Positions 8,864-17,750 of a DNA stretch of 34,765 bases are shown here, one piece after another. The notes under the pieces are model-generated. The model was not told the DNA's origin. It was given only the letters and a program-made list of their open reading frames with translations, and searched no databases. The DNA is taken from positions 1-34,765 of the forward strand of contig JAJDES010000318.1 of the NCBI GenBank assembly GCA_029259675.1, in the 5' to 3' direction. Source of the stretch: Planctomycetota bacterium. GTDB taxonomy: Bacteria; Planctomycetota; UBA1135; GCA-002686595. Position 1 is the stretch's first letter. The number at the start of each line of letters is the position of its first letter. A program made the position numbers and the translations under genes.

Positions 8864-10555
8864 TCAGAAATCGATACGCCGCAGGCGCAGCCACGAGAGC
8901 GCAAGCATCAGGCCTGCGAATGCGACGGAAGTGCCGATGGAGAACAGCAAACTGAACTTCCATTCACCACCCCATTTGGCCTTGCCGGCGTACCAAGTTG
9001 AGGGGTCCATGCTGACTCTGGAGGCAGAGACCAAGCCCGTTCCGAATTTGTAATCGCGAGCACCGAATTGCTCGGATACTTCGGGATGCTGTTCCAACCA
9101 ACCAATCGGACTGCGCAACTGAATTCCAAACAAGTGTTCGTCAAAGCGCACGAGGATCGTGTGCCATCGGAAGCCGGCTTCGGTGTCTTGCCACTCATAG
9201 TGCCAAGCGCTGTAGTTCCAGGTCGTGTTGCGAGCAATCGGCTTGGAATCGCTTGAAAGCAACTCAATTCCCGCTTGTTCTTCAAGCCATGACTTGAAGT
9301 GCTTGGAAGCGGAAAGCGAACCTTCGGTGCGGGTGCGACCCTTTGTGCCGATGGGGATCTCGCGCAAGGGGCGACGATGAATGCTCAAAACCGTCGAGCT
9401 GTCTCCCTCAAGCGGCGAGGCTGTAAACACAACCTGGCTGTCGGGTTCAGTTGGGTATTGAAGATCGGTTGCCTCCACGGACGAGGCGACGAAACCCGGC
9501 GGCAGTCCGTTGAGACTGAAAGTGACTAGATCGTCGGTATAGACGCTTTCATCATTCGGGTTTCCTACGGCGCTGCGAAGCTTCTGAACGATGAGGTCGG
9601 AATGTCCGGTCTTAGGGAGGGCGATATGGGCGGCCGTTAGGGCGCGCCGTAGGTAGATCTCCCACGAGCTGGATTCGCTGTCGTCAACTTCTTCGAGCAA
9701 TAGCTCTACCGGAGGATCGGCATCCTCGCTTGCGGGTGTCGCTCCCTCCGCTTGTGTTTCGGGCGTGCTTAGCTCCGCGTCGGTCTCATCTTCTTCGTCA
9801 TTTTCGACGCGGACTTCAATGTGACGCCTGCTGCGTGCGCCTTCACCCAGCATGCCCTGTGTATGCTCAATGCCGGTCCAAATGCCATGGATGCATCCAT
9901 TGAACGTCATGAAAATGAGCGACAGCAGGATTGAGGCGACCGTGCTGCGGGTGAAGACTCCAATTACAACGGTGACGCTGAAGTACAGGCCATAGGCGTA
10001 AGTAAGGCTGAACATGGTCCAAAGGAAACTTGGATCACTTTCGCCAGAACGCAGCAAGAGCGCTGCGTGCGTGCCCAAAATCAAAACGCTCGAAAGCAGG
10101 AAGACGAACAGCAAGCCCGTAATGTACCTGGCCATCAGCAAAGTGAAGCGCGACACAGGCTTGGCGAATAAATTATCGGCCGCACCCTTTTCCAGCATCA
10201 TGGGCATGAAGAAAGCCGTGGCGGCAATGCATAGCAGCATCCCGACAGAGCCTGCGAGTCCCTCAATGATGGCGTCCTGATAGCCCTTGATCAGGAGTTG
10301 CTTGATCTCGAACGCCTGCAATGAGGCCGTCGAACCTGTGTCAATGCCGATGATCGGTCCAACACTTTGAATGAAACTGGTGTAATCGTGCTCCCAAGTT
10401 CCAAAGAGGATGCTGATGCCGTCTTCTTTGAAGGCAATCAGGATCGGGACGCAAATCAGAAGTCCGATCAGGATCACAAGAATGCGGAAGACCTTGTTGT
10501 CGAGGACTTGGTAGAGCGCGTCCAGAAAGAGCGCCTTGGCGATGTTGATGTTCAT
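8864..10555 (-). CDS. ABC-2 type transporter permease with large extracytoplasmic insertion
   Basis: Multiple TM segments, ABC-2 layout (MMLEKGAADNLFAKPVSRFTLLMARYITGLLFVFLLS); overlaps the adjacent ATPase gene. Confidence 0.85.
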   Translation of the reverse strand: MNINIAKALFLDALYQVLDNKVFRILVILIGLLICVPILIAFKEDGISILFGTWEHDYTSFIQSVGPIIGIDTGSTASLQAFEIKQLLIKGYQDAIIEGLAGSVGMLLCIAATAFFMPMMLEKGAADNLFAKPVSRFTLLMARYITGLLFVFLLSSVLILGTHAALLLRSGESDPSFLWTMFSLTYAYGLYFSVTVVIGVFTRSTVASILLSLIFMTFNGCIHGIWTGIEHTQGMLGEGARSRRHIEVRVENDEEDETDAELSTPETQAEGATPASEDADPPVELLLEEVDDSESSSWEIYLRRALTAAHIALPKTGHSDLIVQKLRSAVGNPNDESVYTDDLVTFSLNGLPPGFVASSVEATDLQYPTEPDSQVVFTASPLEGDSSTVLSIHRRPLREIPIGTKGRTRTEGSLSASKHFKSWLEEQAGIELLSSDSKPIARNTTWNYSAWHYEWQDTEAGFRWHTILVRFDEHLFGIQLRSPIGWLEQHPEVSEQFGARDYKFGTGLVSASRVSMDPSTWYAGKAKWGGEWKFSLLFSIGTSVAFAGLMLALSWLRLRRIDF

Positions 10556-11487
10556 TGGGCGTTCTCCCCGACCAGGTCGATGAAGCTCTGCTCCAAAGTG
10601 TTCTTCTGTTTGCGGATGCCCAGGATGCTGATGTCGCGCGCTCGCAACAGGTCGATGACGCGGTTCTGATCCGCTTGATCGACTTGCAGGTCGAATCCGT
10701 TTTCGCGCAATCGGAAGCCGCTGCCGATGCCCTCGAGCAACGTGCTCAATTCCTGCGAGACGGGTTGGATGTGGAAGCTGGTTCCGCCCGCCGATTGGGT
10801 CAGCTCATCCATGCTGCCCTCGCGCAGCACCTTGCCCTTGTCCATGATCACGACTTGGTCGCAGATCATTTCGACTTCCATCAAAAGGTGCGAATTGATG
10901 AAGATCGTCGTGCCCGTGTTTTTTAGGTCAGCGATGATCTCGCGGATCTTGGCCCGCCCGACCGGATCGATTCCGTCGGTCGGCTCGTCGAGGAAGATCA
11001 GTTCCGGCTCGTGCAAGAGGGCCTGGGCCAATCCGACGCGCTGTTGCATGCCCTTGGAATACTCGCGCAACTTTTTGTGCGCATCCTTGTGCATGTCCAC
11101 CTTCTTGAGCAGTCCGGGAATGCGTTCCTCCAGCCACGCCTTGGGCTTCCCGCACAGTCGCCCCGAAAGTTGCATGACTTGGTAGCCGGTCAAGTAGGGC
11201 GGCAAGCGATGGGCTTCGGGCAGGTATCCGATGCGCCTGCGCAGGTAGGGCTTCTTGACCGGAATCCCAAAGAGCTCTGCGTGCCCTTGGTACCTGGGGA
11301 TGAGTCCCAGCAAGACTTTGATCAAGGTCGTTTTGCCCGCACCGTTCGGGCCCAAGAGCCCGAACACGCTTCCGCGTTGAATCTCCAGGTTGACTCCCTG
11401 CAGGGCCGGGAAGCCGCGCTTGAAGAGATTCTTGCCGTAGCTCTTGTGGAGATCCTGTACTCGCAGAATGGCGTCCTGATCACTCAT
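10552..11487 (-). CDS. ABC transporter ATP-binding protein
   Basis: Walker A GPNGAGKTTLIK, signature YSKGMQQRVGLAQALLHEPELIFLDEPTDGIDP. Likely start ATG at 11487 (MSDQDAILRVQDLHKSYG); the ORF track extends to 11577. Confidence 0.93.
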   Translation of the reverse strand: MSDQDAILRVQDLHKSYGKNLFKRGFPALQGVNLEIQRGSVFGLLGPNGAGKTTLIKVLLGLIPRYQGHAELFGIPVKKPYLRRRIGYLPEAHRLPPYLTGYQVMQLSGRLCGKPKAWLEERIPGLLKKVDMHKDAHKKLREYSKGMQQRVGLAQALLHEPELIFLDEPTDGIDPVGRAKIREIIADLKNTGTTIFINSHLLMEVEMICDQVVIMDKGKVLREGSMDELTQSAGGTSFHIQPVSQELSTLLEGIGSGFRLRENGFDLQVDQADQNRVIDLLRARDISILGIRKQKNTLEQSFIDLVGENAQ

Positions 11488-11613
11488 GACGGGAGGATAG
11501 CGTTTCGGTTGGAGGAGGTCGCCGGAGCCCTGCCTTCGGTGTGCAATGGAAGCGGGAATCGACGCTCCGGGCGCCAATCCGGTCGCAGGGCAGGCTGCTT
11601 TCTAGAACAAACG

Positions 11614-12525
11614 CTAGAGCGGGGAAGCGACAAGGCGCGCCGCACCGATCCAGCCCGCGTCGGCGCCCAAGGCAGCCCTTTCGACTCGAATGTCGCCTGC
11701 GCGCTCACCCCAAACTCCTTCTCGAATTCCCGAATCAATTCCTGGCTTGAGCAAGTCAAAGGCCGCTGAGAAGCCGCCGCCGATCACAATTTGGCGCAGG
11801 TCCAGGAGGCAAACGGCCGTAGAGAGGCCCAGGCCGAGGTCGCGACCGATCTCGCACAGGAGTTCGGCGGCGGGCCCGGGTCCCAGTCGGGCTTCCTGTG
11901 TGAGCAACTCCAAATCTCCGGGGACGGCTTCGGGCAAGTTGCGCTCTCGCGCCCGCCGCGATGCGGCCGTGGCCGAGGCCTGTGTCTCGAGGCAATCGAT
12001 GCCGCCGCAGCCGCAAATGCGTCCCTTGCCGCGCACCTTCACATGTCCGATTTCTCCGGCCAAGCCCTGGCCCAAGAAGAGCTCTCCCCCAAGAATCAAA
12101 CCGCCGCCAATGCCGGTGCCGAGGGTGACGACCAACACATCGGAGCTCCCGCGCGCGGCACCCAACCATTGTTCGCCCAAGGCTGCGGCGTTGGCGTCGT
12201 TTTCGAGCCTTACGTTTTCGGGCCGAATCGAAAGCCGCCGGGCGAGTTCGTCGCGCAGCGCAAGCCCTTCGATTGCCGCAATATTCGGACAGATCTCGAT
12301 GCTGCCCGCTTGACGGTTGAGCAAGCCCGGCAGACCGATGCCGAGCGCATCCTGAACATGTAGGCGGCTCGCCGCCTCGGCCATGGACTCGAGTAAGTCC
12401 TGTCCCGACCCGTTCTTGGGTAGGGGAATTTGAAGCTGCGCCTCGATCTCGCCGCTCGGATGGATACGCCCGGCCTTGATGGCTGTTCCGCCCACGTCCA
12501 ACCCGACTTGCCTTCGCTTGTTCAT
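11614..12525 (-). CDS. ROK family sugar kinase / glucokinase-like protein
   Basis: GLDVGGTAIKAGRI, ENDANAAALGEQWLGAARG, VTLGTGIGGGLILGGELFLGQGLAGEIGHVKV, CGCGGIDCLETQAS zinc motif. Confidence 0.92.
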   Translation of the reverse strand: MNKRRQVGLDVGGTAIKAGRIHPSGEIEAQLQIPLPKNGSGQDLLESMAEAASRLHVQDALGIGLPGLLNRQAGSIEICPNIAAIEGLALRDELARRLSIRPENVRLENDANAAALGEQWLGAARGSSDVLVVTLGTGIGGGLILGGELFLGQGLAGEIGHVKVRGKGRICGCGGIDCLETQASATAASRRARERNLPEAVPGDLELLTQEARLGPGPAAELLCEIGRDLGLGLSTAVCLLDLRQIVIGGGFSAAFDLLKPGIDSGIREGVWGERAGDIRVERAALGADAGWIGAARLVASPL

Positions 12526-12580
12526 CGGCGCTTGTTGCAACCTTCGGCTTCAAACTCGCGCAGGGCGCATGAATCAAATG

Positions 12581-12594
12581 GGGCCCGAGGGCCC
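12581..12594 (-). terminator. small GC hairpin between glgA-like gene and ROK kinase
   Basis: GGGCC-cgag-GGCCC perfect 5-bp stem with a 4-nt loop (CTCG on the minus strand); no T tract. Confidence 0.3.
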
Positions 12595-12630
12595 TTGCGA
12601 TGCGAAGAGCTCAGACTGAACTTGTGAGCC

Positions 12631-14118
12631 TTACTTTGCCTCGGCCCGGCGCGCGCGCGTGCGTCGCGTCACTCGCCGGTAGGCCTTGATGTACTCGGCC
12701 GCGGTTGCCTTCCAAGAAAAGTCTTGTGAAAGGCAACGATTGGAAAGCTGCTTCCAGGCGTCCGCATCTTTGTAGACCTTGATGATCTCGCCGATGGAGT
12801 TCATCAAGCCCTCGGTGCTGTAGGGTTCAAAATGGAAACCCGAGCCGTTTTTGGGGTCGTTCGTGTAATCAATGACGACGTCCTCCAAACCGCTTTGGCC
12901 GTAAACCAGCGGCGTGACGCCGTAGCGCATGGCGATCGCGAAAAGCGGATTGGACGGGTGGTAGTGCGAGGGCAGCAGCAGCAAGTCCGCGCCGCCCATC
13001 ATCAGGTGCGCCGTGCTCGTGCTGTAGGTGTCAATCACGCGGAAGCGGCCGATGAACGACTCTTCAATGTTCTTCAGCCGTTCGTGAATGTCGGGTTGAC
13101 CCGATCCCATGACGACGATTTCGATGTTGCGCTCGAGGATCTGCGAGATGTTCTCGGCCACCAAATCGAAGCCCGAATCCGCGTCCCAGCGACCGATTGT
13201 GCAAGCGAGCAGCGTGCGCGGCCCGTTGTCCAGTCGCAGTGATGCTTGCAGCGCAGCTTTGCAACGTCGCTTGCCCGAATCATCGGCGGCAGAAAAGGGT
13301 GCCGGCAAAAGCGGATCGTTCTGTGGATCCCAAGCGTGGTAGTCGATGCCGTTGGTGATCCCGACCAATTCCTTCTTGCGGCGCAAGAAGACATCTTCCA
13401 AACCGTAACCGCGGTCGCGCTCTTGGATCTTTTGCGCGTGGCTGGCGGAGTGGGTTCCGATCACCGTTGCGAACTCGGCACCGGCCTTTAGGAAGTTGAC
13501 CTTGCCGCCGAGTTCAACACCTCGAACCGAGCGGAAGAAGCGGTGCGGCAATTCAATCTTCGGCAGGATCTCCCGCTCGAAACTGCCTTGCATGGCAAGG
13601 TTGTGAATTGCGAAAAAGGAGCCGGCGCGCGCGGCGGGGTGTTCGGGCTTGCGTTCGAAGTACTCGGCTTGCTGATAGACGGGCAAGAGTCCCGTTGTCC
13701 AGTCCAGGCAGTGGAAGATGTCCGGGCGAAAACCCAGCGGTTCGACACTGGCTAAAACGGCCCGCGCAAAGGCCGCGTAGCGCAGCCAGTTGTTGGTGTA
13801 GGGCCCGTTATCGTCGCCGTAGGGGTTGCGGTGGGCGAACAGCTCGGCCTGATCGAACAGGAACACCGGCAAGTCTCCCAGACGTCCGCCCGTGATTTCG
13901 AAGGTGTAGCTCTTGCCGCCGCCGGTCGGGATGGTGACCTGGCACAATTCCTCGACGTTGGAGAGTAGCTGCGTATCGACATCCCTCGTCCACGGCATCA
14001 TCACGCGGATATCCACGCCCGCTTCACGCAAGGCTGTGGATAGGGACTCCGAAACGCTCGCCAAATTGGTTCGGCGAACGAGCGAGTGGAGCTCCGGGGT
14101 GACGAAAGCTAGCTTCAA
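12631..14118 (-). CDS. glycogen/starch synthase-like GT5 glycosyltransferase (divergent)
   Basis: GT5-type N-terminus MKLAFVTPELHSLVRR, DIFHCLDWTTGLLPVYQ, ITNGIDYHAWDP, TIGRWDADSGFDLVAE, AIAMRYGVTPLV. Start codon in the sequence is TTG (14116-14118). Confidence 0.85.
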   Translation of the reverse strand: MKLAFVTPELHSLVRRTNLASVSESLSTALREAGVDIRVMMPWTRDVDTQLLSNVEELCQVTIPTGGGKSYTFEITGGRLGDLPVFLFDQAELFAHRNPYGDDNGPYTNNWLRYAAFARAVLASVEPLGFRPDIFHCLDWTTGLLPVYQQAEYFERKPEHPAARAGSFFAIHNLAMQGSFEREILPKIELPHRFFRSVRGVELGGKVNFLKAGAEFATVIGTHSASHAQKIQERDRGYGLEDVFLRRKKELVGITNGIDYHAWDPQNDPLLPAPFSAADDSGKRRCKAALQASLRLDNGPRTLLACTIGRWDADSGFDLVAENISQILERNIEIVVMGSGQPDIHERLKNIEESFIGRFRVIDTYSTSTAHLMMGGADLLLLPSHYHPSNPLFAIAMRYGVTPLVYGQSGLEDVVIDYTNDPKNGSGFHFEPYSTEGLMNSIGEIIKVYKDADAWKQLSNRCLSQDFSWKATAAEYIKAYRRVTRRTRARRAEAK

Positions 14119-14195
14119 TTCCTAACCGCGTGCGGTGAGCGTGCGATTGGTCTCCAGGATTGGGCTGGGGGGGCCTGGCGAGTAGGGAAGTCTGG

Positions 14196-14223
14196 GATTC
14201 GGGACTTCCTGCGCTCCCGAATC
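14196..14223. other. perfect inverted repeat (9-bp stem, 10-nt loop) in the glgA-like leader
   Basis: GATTCGGGA-cttcctgcgc-TCCCGAATC. Confidence 0.6.
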
Positions 14224-14311
14224 AGGTGGAAATCGAGTTCGCACTCGTTCTCCTTGCCAGAGAACCTAGTCGAGGGCCGGGGCCCAGCCCAAGCCGCTGC
14301 CCGGGTTGGAT

Positions 14312-14342
14312 GCGTAAGTCGTTTTAATTCCGTGACTTACGC
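14312..14342. other. perfect inverted repeat (9-bp stem, 13-nt loop) in the glgA-like leader
   Basis: GCGTAAGTC-gttttaattccgt-GACTTACGC. Confidence 0.6.
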
Positions 14343-14443
14343 GCAAAGATCGCGGTTCGATAGGGAGCTGTCAGGACACTTGGGGAGCGCCCTGGCTGCC
14401 AACTCGGCCGGTTGGATGCCGAGGAATCGGCCCGGACCGGGAA

Positions 14444-15400
14444 CTAGCGCGGTTTGTATTCGGACTTTGCGAGGGGCAGCAAAGCGGTTAGGGCCTTGAT
14501 CCGCGCGCCGTCGCTGGGGTGGGTCGAAAACAAGCCCTCGATTGTCTCGACTACGCCGCCACCCGAGCCGGCGGATTCCGTACCGGCAGGTTGCTTGAGG
14601 GCCGCCATGCGCTCCCAAAAACGAATCGCTTCGCTGGGGTCGTAGCCGGCGCGGGCCATGTAGATCAACCCAATGTGATCGGCTTCGCTTTCTTCGCTGC
14701 GACTGAAGGGCAGGCTGATCAGGATCTCCGTGGCGGCGGGGGCCAATTTGGCGAGGTTTTCGTAATTCTCGCCCACGGTTTGCAGACCGATGCCGAGAGC
14801 GGTTTCCCTGGCCTGTTCCAATTGAAGCCTCTGAACGCTGTGGCGCGCGACAACGTGTCCGATTTCGTGCCCGAGCACCGCAGCCAACTCACCATCGCTT
14901 TGGGCCAAATTCATGAGGCCCGTGTAGACGGCGATTTTTCCCCCGGGCAAGGCGAAGGCATTGATCGTTTGGTCGTCGCGAATCACGGCCAGCTCCCACT
15001 CAAAACCCGGGTCGTCGGTGACCTCCAGGAGCCTTTCCGTGATCCTCGAGGCCCGCTGCCAAACGGCTCCCGATTTGATCAGCTGGGCATCGGACAAAAT
15101 CTCAGCGTAAGAGGAAGCGCCGATTTCCCGATCGAAGTCGAGCGGATAGCTGATAAACACGTTTTTGCCGGTGACCGGCGTCACGGCGCAGCCTGCCAGC
15201 ATCCCGCACAGGGCAAGGGCGGATGCCCGCTGGGCGAGACGGCCCAAGCGCCCGAGTTTGGTCCGTTTGCTTGCGCGCGAGCGCGATGGCCCATCCGGAG
15301 ACATCGCGGGCGACTTGGCCGGGGACAGCGTTGGCGATGTGCCGGGGTAGAATGCTGCCCCTTGCGGGGTCGGATACTCGACTTGCAAGCTTGCGTTCAT
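14444..15400 (-). CDS. M48 family metallopeptidase, probable lipoprotein
   Basis: HEIGHVVARHSVQRL zinc motif, EESEADHIGLIYMARAGYDP; lipobox-like ALALCGMLAGC. Start uncertain: 15400 (MNASLQ), 15517 (MRPKPT) or an internal Met near the signal peptide. Confidence 0.85.
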   Translation of the reverse strand: MNASLQVEYPTPQGAAFYPGTSPTLSPAKSPAMSPDGPSRSRASKRTKLGRLGRLAQRASALALCGMLAGCAVTPVTGKNVFISYPLDFDREIGASSYAEILSDAQLIKSGAVWQRASRITERLLEVTDDPGFEWELAVIRDDQTINAFALPGGKIAVYTGLMNLAQSDGELAAVLGHEIGHVVARHSVQRLQLEQARETALGIGLQTVGENYENLAKLAPAATEILISLPFSRSEESEADHIGLIYMARAGYDPSEAIRFWERMAALKQPAGTESAGSGGGVVETIEGLFSTHPSDGARIKALTALLPLAKSEYKPR

Positions 15401-15506
15401 GACGGAAATCAATCTCAAGCAGTCGGACCCCATGCTGTGGGCTCGAGGCGCTGCAACCGGTGGCTTGCCCTCTGCCGCACTGGCTGGGCCTGCGGCCATT
15501 GTAGGT

Positions 15507-15758
15507 TTAGGGCGCATGGGTTTGTCCTTTCGAACCCCGGAAGCCGGCAAATCGGCTGCCCACGTCTATCAGGTCGGGCGAGCTGATGAGCTGGATGCTC
15601 TGGCGCAACGCGCTGAGGAGTTGCATCACGCGCAATTGGACGGTGGCGGCGCCCACGGAAGTGCCTTCGATGCGGCCTTCGAAACTGCTGAATTGTGCCA
15701 TGCCGCTTTGCGTATCGGCGCTGTCGGCGCACCTTTGACAGCGGCCCAGGCTGTCCAT
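15507..15758 (-). CDS. possible small protein of unknown function
   Basis: ORF with CxxC (RCQRCAD) and GC-rich third positions; an opposite-strand ORF (15399-15971) is equally open, so assignment is unresolved. Confidence 0.25.
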   Translation of the reverse strand: MDSLGRCQRCADSADTQSGMAQFSSFEGRIEGTSVGAATVQLRVMQLLSALRQSIQLISSPDLIDVGSRFAGFRGSKGQTHAP

Positions 15759-16002
15759 GACTGCCGCGTGGGAGCCCTTTTCTTGAGGGCGGCCCAGGAA
15801 GCGGCGCGCGCTGAGCTGGAACGGCGATCCCTAGCTGGGGAATGTTCGGCCGACGAGTCCTGCGAGGCGGGTGAGTTGTGCTCGATCGCAGCCGGATTCT
15901 CATCGTCGGCCGAGGGCTTGCTGCAGGAAATCGAGACGGCGCTCGGCGCCCATTGCGAAGGCTCCAAGTAAGCGCTTCAAAACAGCGCAGGAGAATAAAG
16001 AA

Positions 16003-17538
16003 TTGAAAAGAGCACCGATTTGTCTCGTCGTCCTCGACGGTTGGGGGCATCGCGTCGAGCGCGAGCACAACGCCATCGCCAACAACGCGCCGTACTTTCA
16101 AGAGCTACTGGGGCTTTACCCGAACACGCTCTTGTCCTGTTCGGGCAAAGAAGTCGGCTTGCCCCTCGGTTTGATGGGCAATTCGGAAGTGGGGCACATG
16201 AACTTGGGTGCCGGCCGCGTCGTCTATCAAGATGTTACGCGCATCGACAAATCGATTGAAGACGGCGATTTCTACGGGAATGGCGCCTTCGTGGCCTGCA
16301 TGGATCGCGTTGCCAAATCGGGTCGCGTGTTGCACTTACTGGGACTGGTCAGCGACGGCGGAGTGCACGCCAGTGACTTGCACTTGCGCAATCTCTTGAA
16401 GCTTGCGGCCGCGCGCGGCATTCCCAAGGACAAGGTGGCGGTGCATGCGATTCTTGACGGTCGCGATACGCCTCCTCGATCGGGGGCGGGCTATTTGGAG
16501 CAGTTGGAGCGCGACTTGGAGGCGGCGGGTGTCGGTCGAATAGCGTCTGTTATCGGGCGCTATTGGGCCATGGACCGCGACAATCGTTGGGAGCGAGTTC
16601 AAAAGGCCTACGACCTACTCGTCTCCGGCCGCGGCGCACGCATGGACAGCGCGCAGAATGCAGTCGAGGCTTCCTATGCCGACGATGTCGGCGATGAATT
16701 CGTTGAACCGGTGGTCATCGGCGATCCGAGCGAGCTGCGGCTTGCGGGCGGAGATGGATTGATTTGCTTCAACTACCGTTCGGATCGCATGCGTCAAATT
16801 TGTATGGCCCTGGGGCTGGATGACTTTGAAGGTTTCGAGCGCGGTACGAAGCTCGACCTGGAGCTGGTCACCATGACGCAGTATCGGGCGGACTTTCCCT
16901 TCGCGGTGGCCTATCCGCCGATGGAGCTGAAGGGACTTTATTCCGAAATCATCAGCGCCGCGGGCTTGCGACAAGAGCGCATTGCCGAAACTGAAAAATA
17001 CGCTCACGTGACGTTCTTCTTTTCCGGTGGCAAGGAAGAGACCTTGCCCGGCGAGTCACGCATTTTGATCCCCAGTCCGAAGGTCGCGACTTACGACTTG
17101 CAGCCGGAAATGAGCGCCTATGGTGTTCGCGATGCAATCGCGGCTTCCCTGAAAAAAGGTGAGACGGACGTGTATGTGATTAACTTCGCCAATGCGGACA
17201 TGGTCGGTCACACGGGCATTTACAATGCCGCTGAAAAGGCGGTTGAGGCAGTGGATCGCTGCTTGCGTGAAATCGTGCCGCTGGTGGTAGAAGCGGGCGG
17301 AGTCATGGCTGTTACCGCAGATCACGGCAATGCTGAATTGCTGTGGGATGCGGAGAACGATCAGCCGCACACGGCGCACACCACCAATCCCGTTCCGATC
17401 GTACTTTGCAGCAAAGACCTCATCGGAGCCCCCTTGCGCAAAATGGGCATCTTGGCGGATGTCATTCCCACGCTCTTGGAACTGGGAGGGTTGGAGCCTT
17501 CGGAGGGCATGAACGGCCGCTCGCTGTTGGCCACATAG
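16003..17538 (+). CDS. gpmI: 2,3-bisphosphoglycerate-independent phosphoglycerate mutase
   Basis: LVVLDGWG, GLMGNSEVGHMNLGAGRVVYQD, HAILDGRDTPP, VTADHGNAELLWD. Start assigned to TTG at 16003 with AGGAG at 15989-15993. Confidence 0.93.
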   Translation: MKRAPICLVVLDGWGHRVEREHNAIANNAPYFQELLGLYPNTLLSCSGKEVGLPLGLMGNSEVGHMNLGAGRVVYQDVTRIDKSIEDGDFYGNGAFVACMDRVAKSGRVLHLLGLVSDGGVHASDLHLRNLLKLAAARGIPKDKVAVHAILDGRDTPPRSGAGYLEQLERDLEAAGVGRIASVIGRYWAMDRDNRWERVQKAYDLLVSGRGARMDSAQNAVEASYADDVGDEFVEPVVIGDPSELRLAGGDGLICFNYRSDRMRQICMALGLDDFEGFERGTKLDLELVTMTQYRADFPFAVAYPPMELKGLYSEIISAAGLRQERIAETEKYAHVTFFFSGGKEETLPGESRILIPSPKVATYDLQPEMSAYGVRDAIAASLKKGETDVYVINFANADMVGHTGIYNAAEKAVEAVDRCLREIVPLVVEAGGVMAVTADHGNAELLWDAENDQPHTAHTTNPVPIVLCSKDLIGAPLRKMGILADVIPTLLELGGLEPSEGMNGRSLLAT

Positions 17539-17688
17539 AGCGAATACGATTGTGTGTCGGGGCGAGGCTGGCGCAGGGACGTACGGGCTTTCGTGCAGGC
17601 GCAGCTACGGGAGAAGCTGTATTTGCCCAGCGGAGGCAATCCGGAGCAGTTGCGGCTTCCGCGTCTCGACGTCTATGCGCCGACTTGA
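17539..17688 (+). other. in-frame open extension downstream of the gpmI TAG (or 44-aa GTG-initiated small ORF from 17554)
   Basis: Translation after TAG: SEYDCVSGRGWRRDVRAFVQAQLREKLYLPSGGNPEQLRLPRLDVYAPT then TGA. Confidence 0.3.
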
Positions 17689-17715
17689 GTTGAGGTCTCA
17701 GTCGGGCAAAAGTAG

Positions 17716-17750
17716 ATCAGACCAGCTAGGCGTGGCTCGGCTGGTCTGAT
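17716..17750. terminator. stem-loop between convergent gpmI and hscA; candidate bidirectional terminator
   Basis: ATCAGACCAGC-taggcgtggctcg-GCTGGTCTGAT, perfect 11-bp stem, 13-nt loop; no clear T tract. Confidence 0.5.

Noticed and set aside
12581-12594. GGGCCCGAGGGCCC as a special regulatory site
   Set aside because: Short GC palindrome expected by chance in this composition; kept only as a low-confidence hairpin.
14519-15586. 355-aa plus ORF opposite the M48 gene
   Set aside because: Antisense shadow; the minus strand encodes an HEIGH metallopeptidase.
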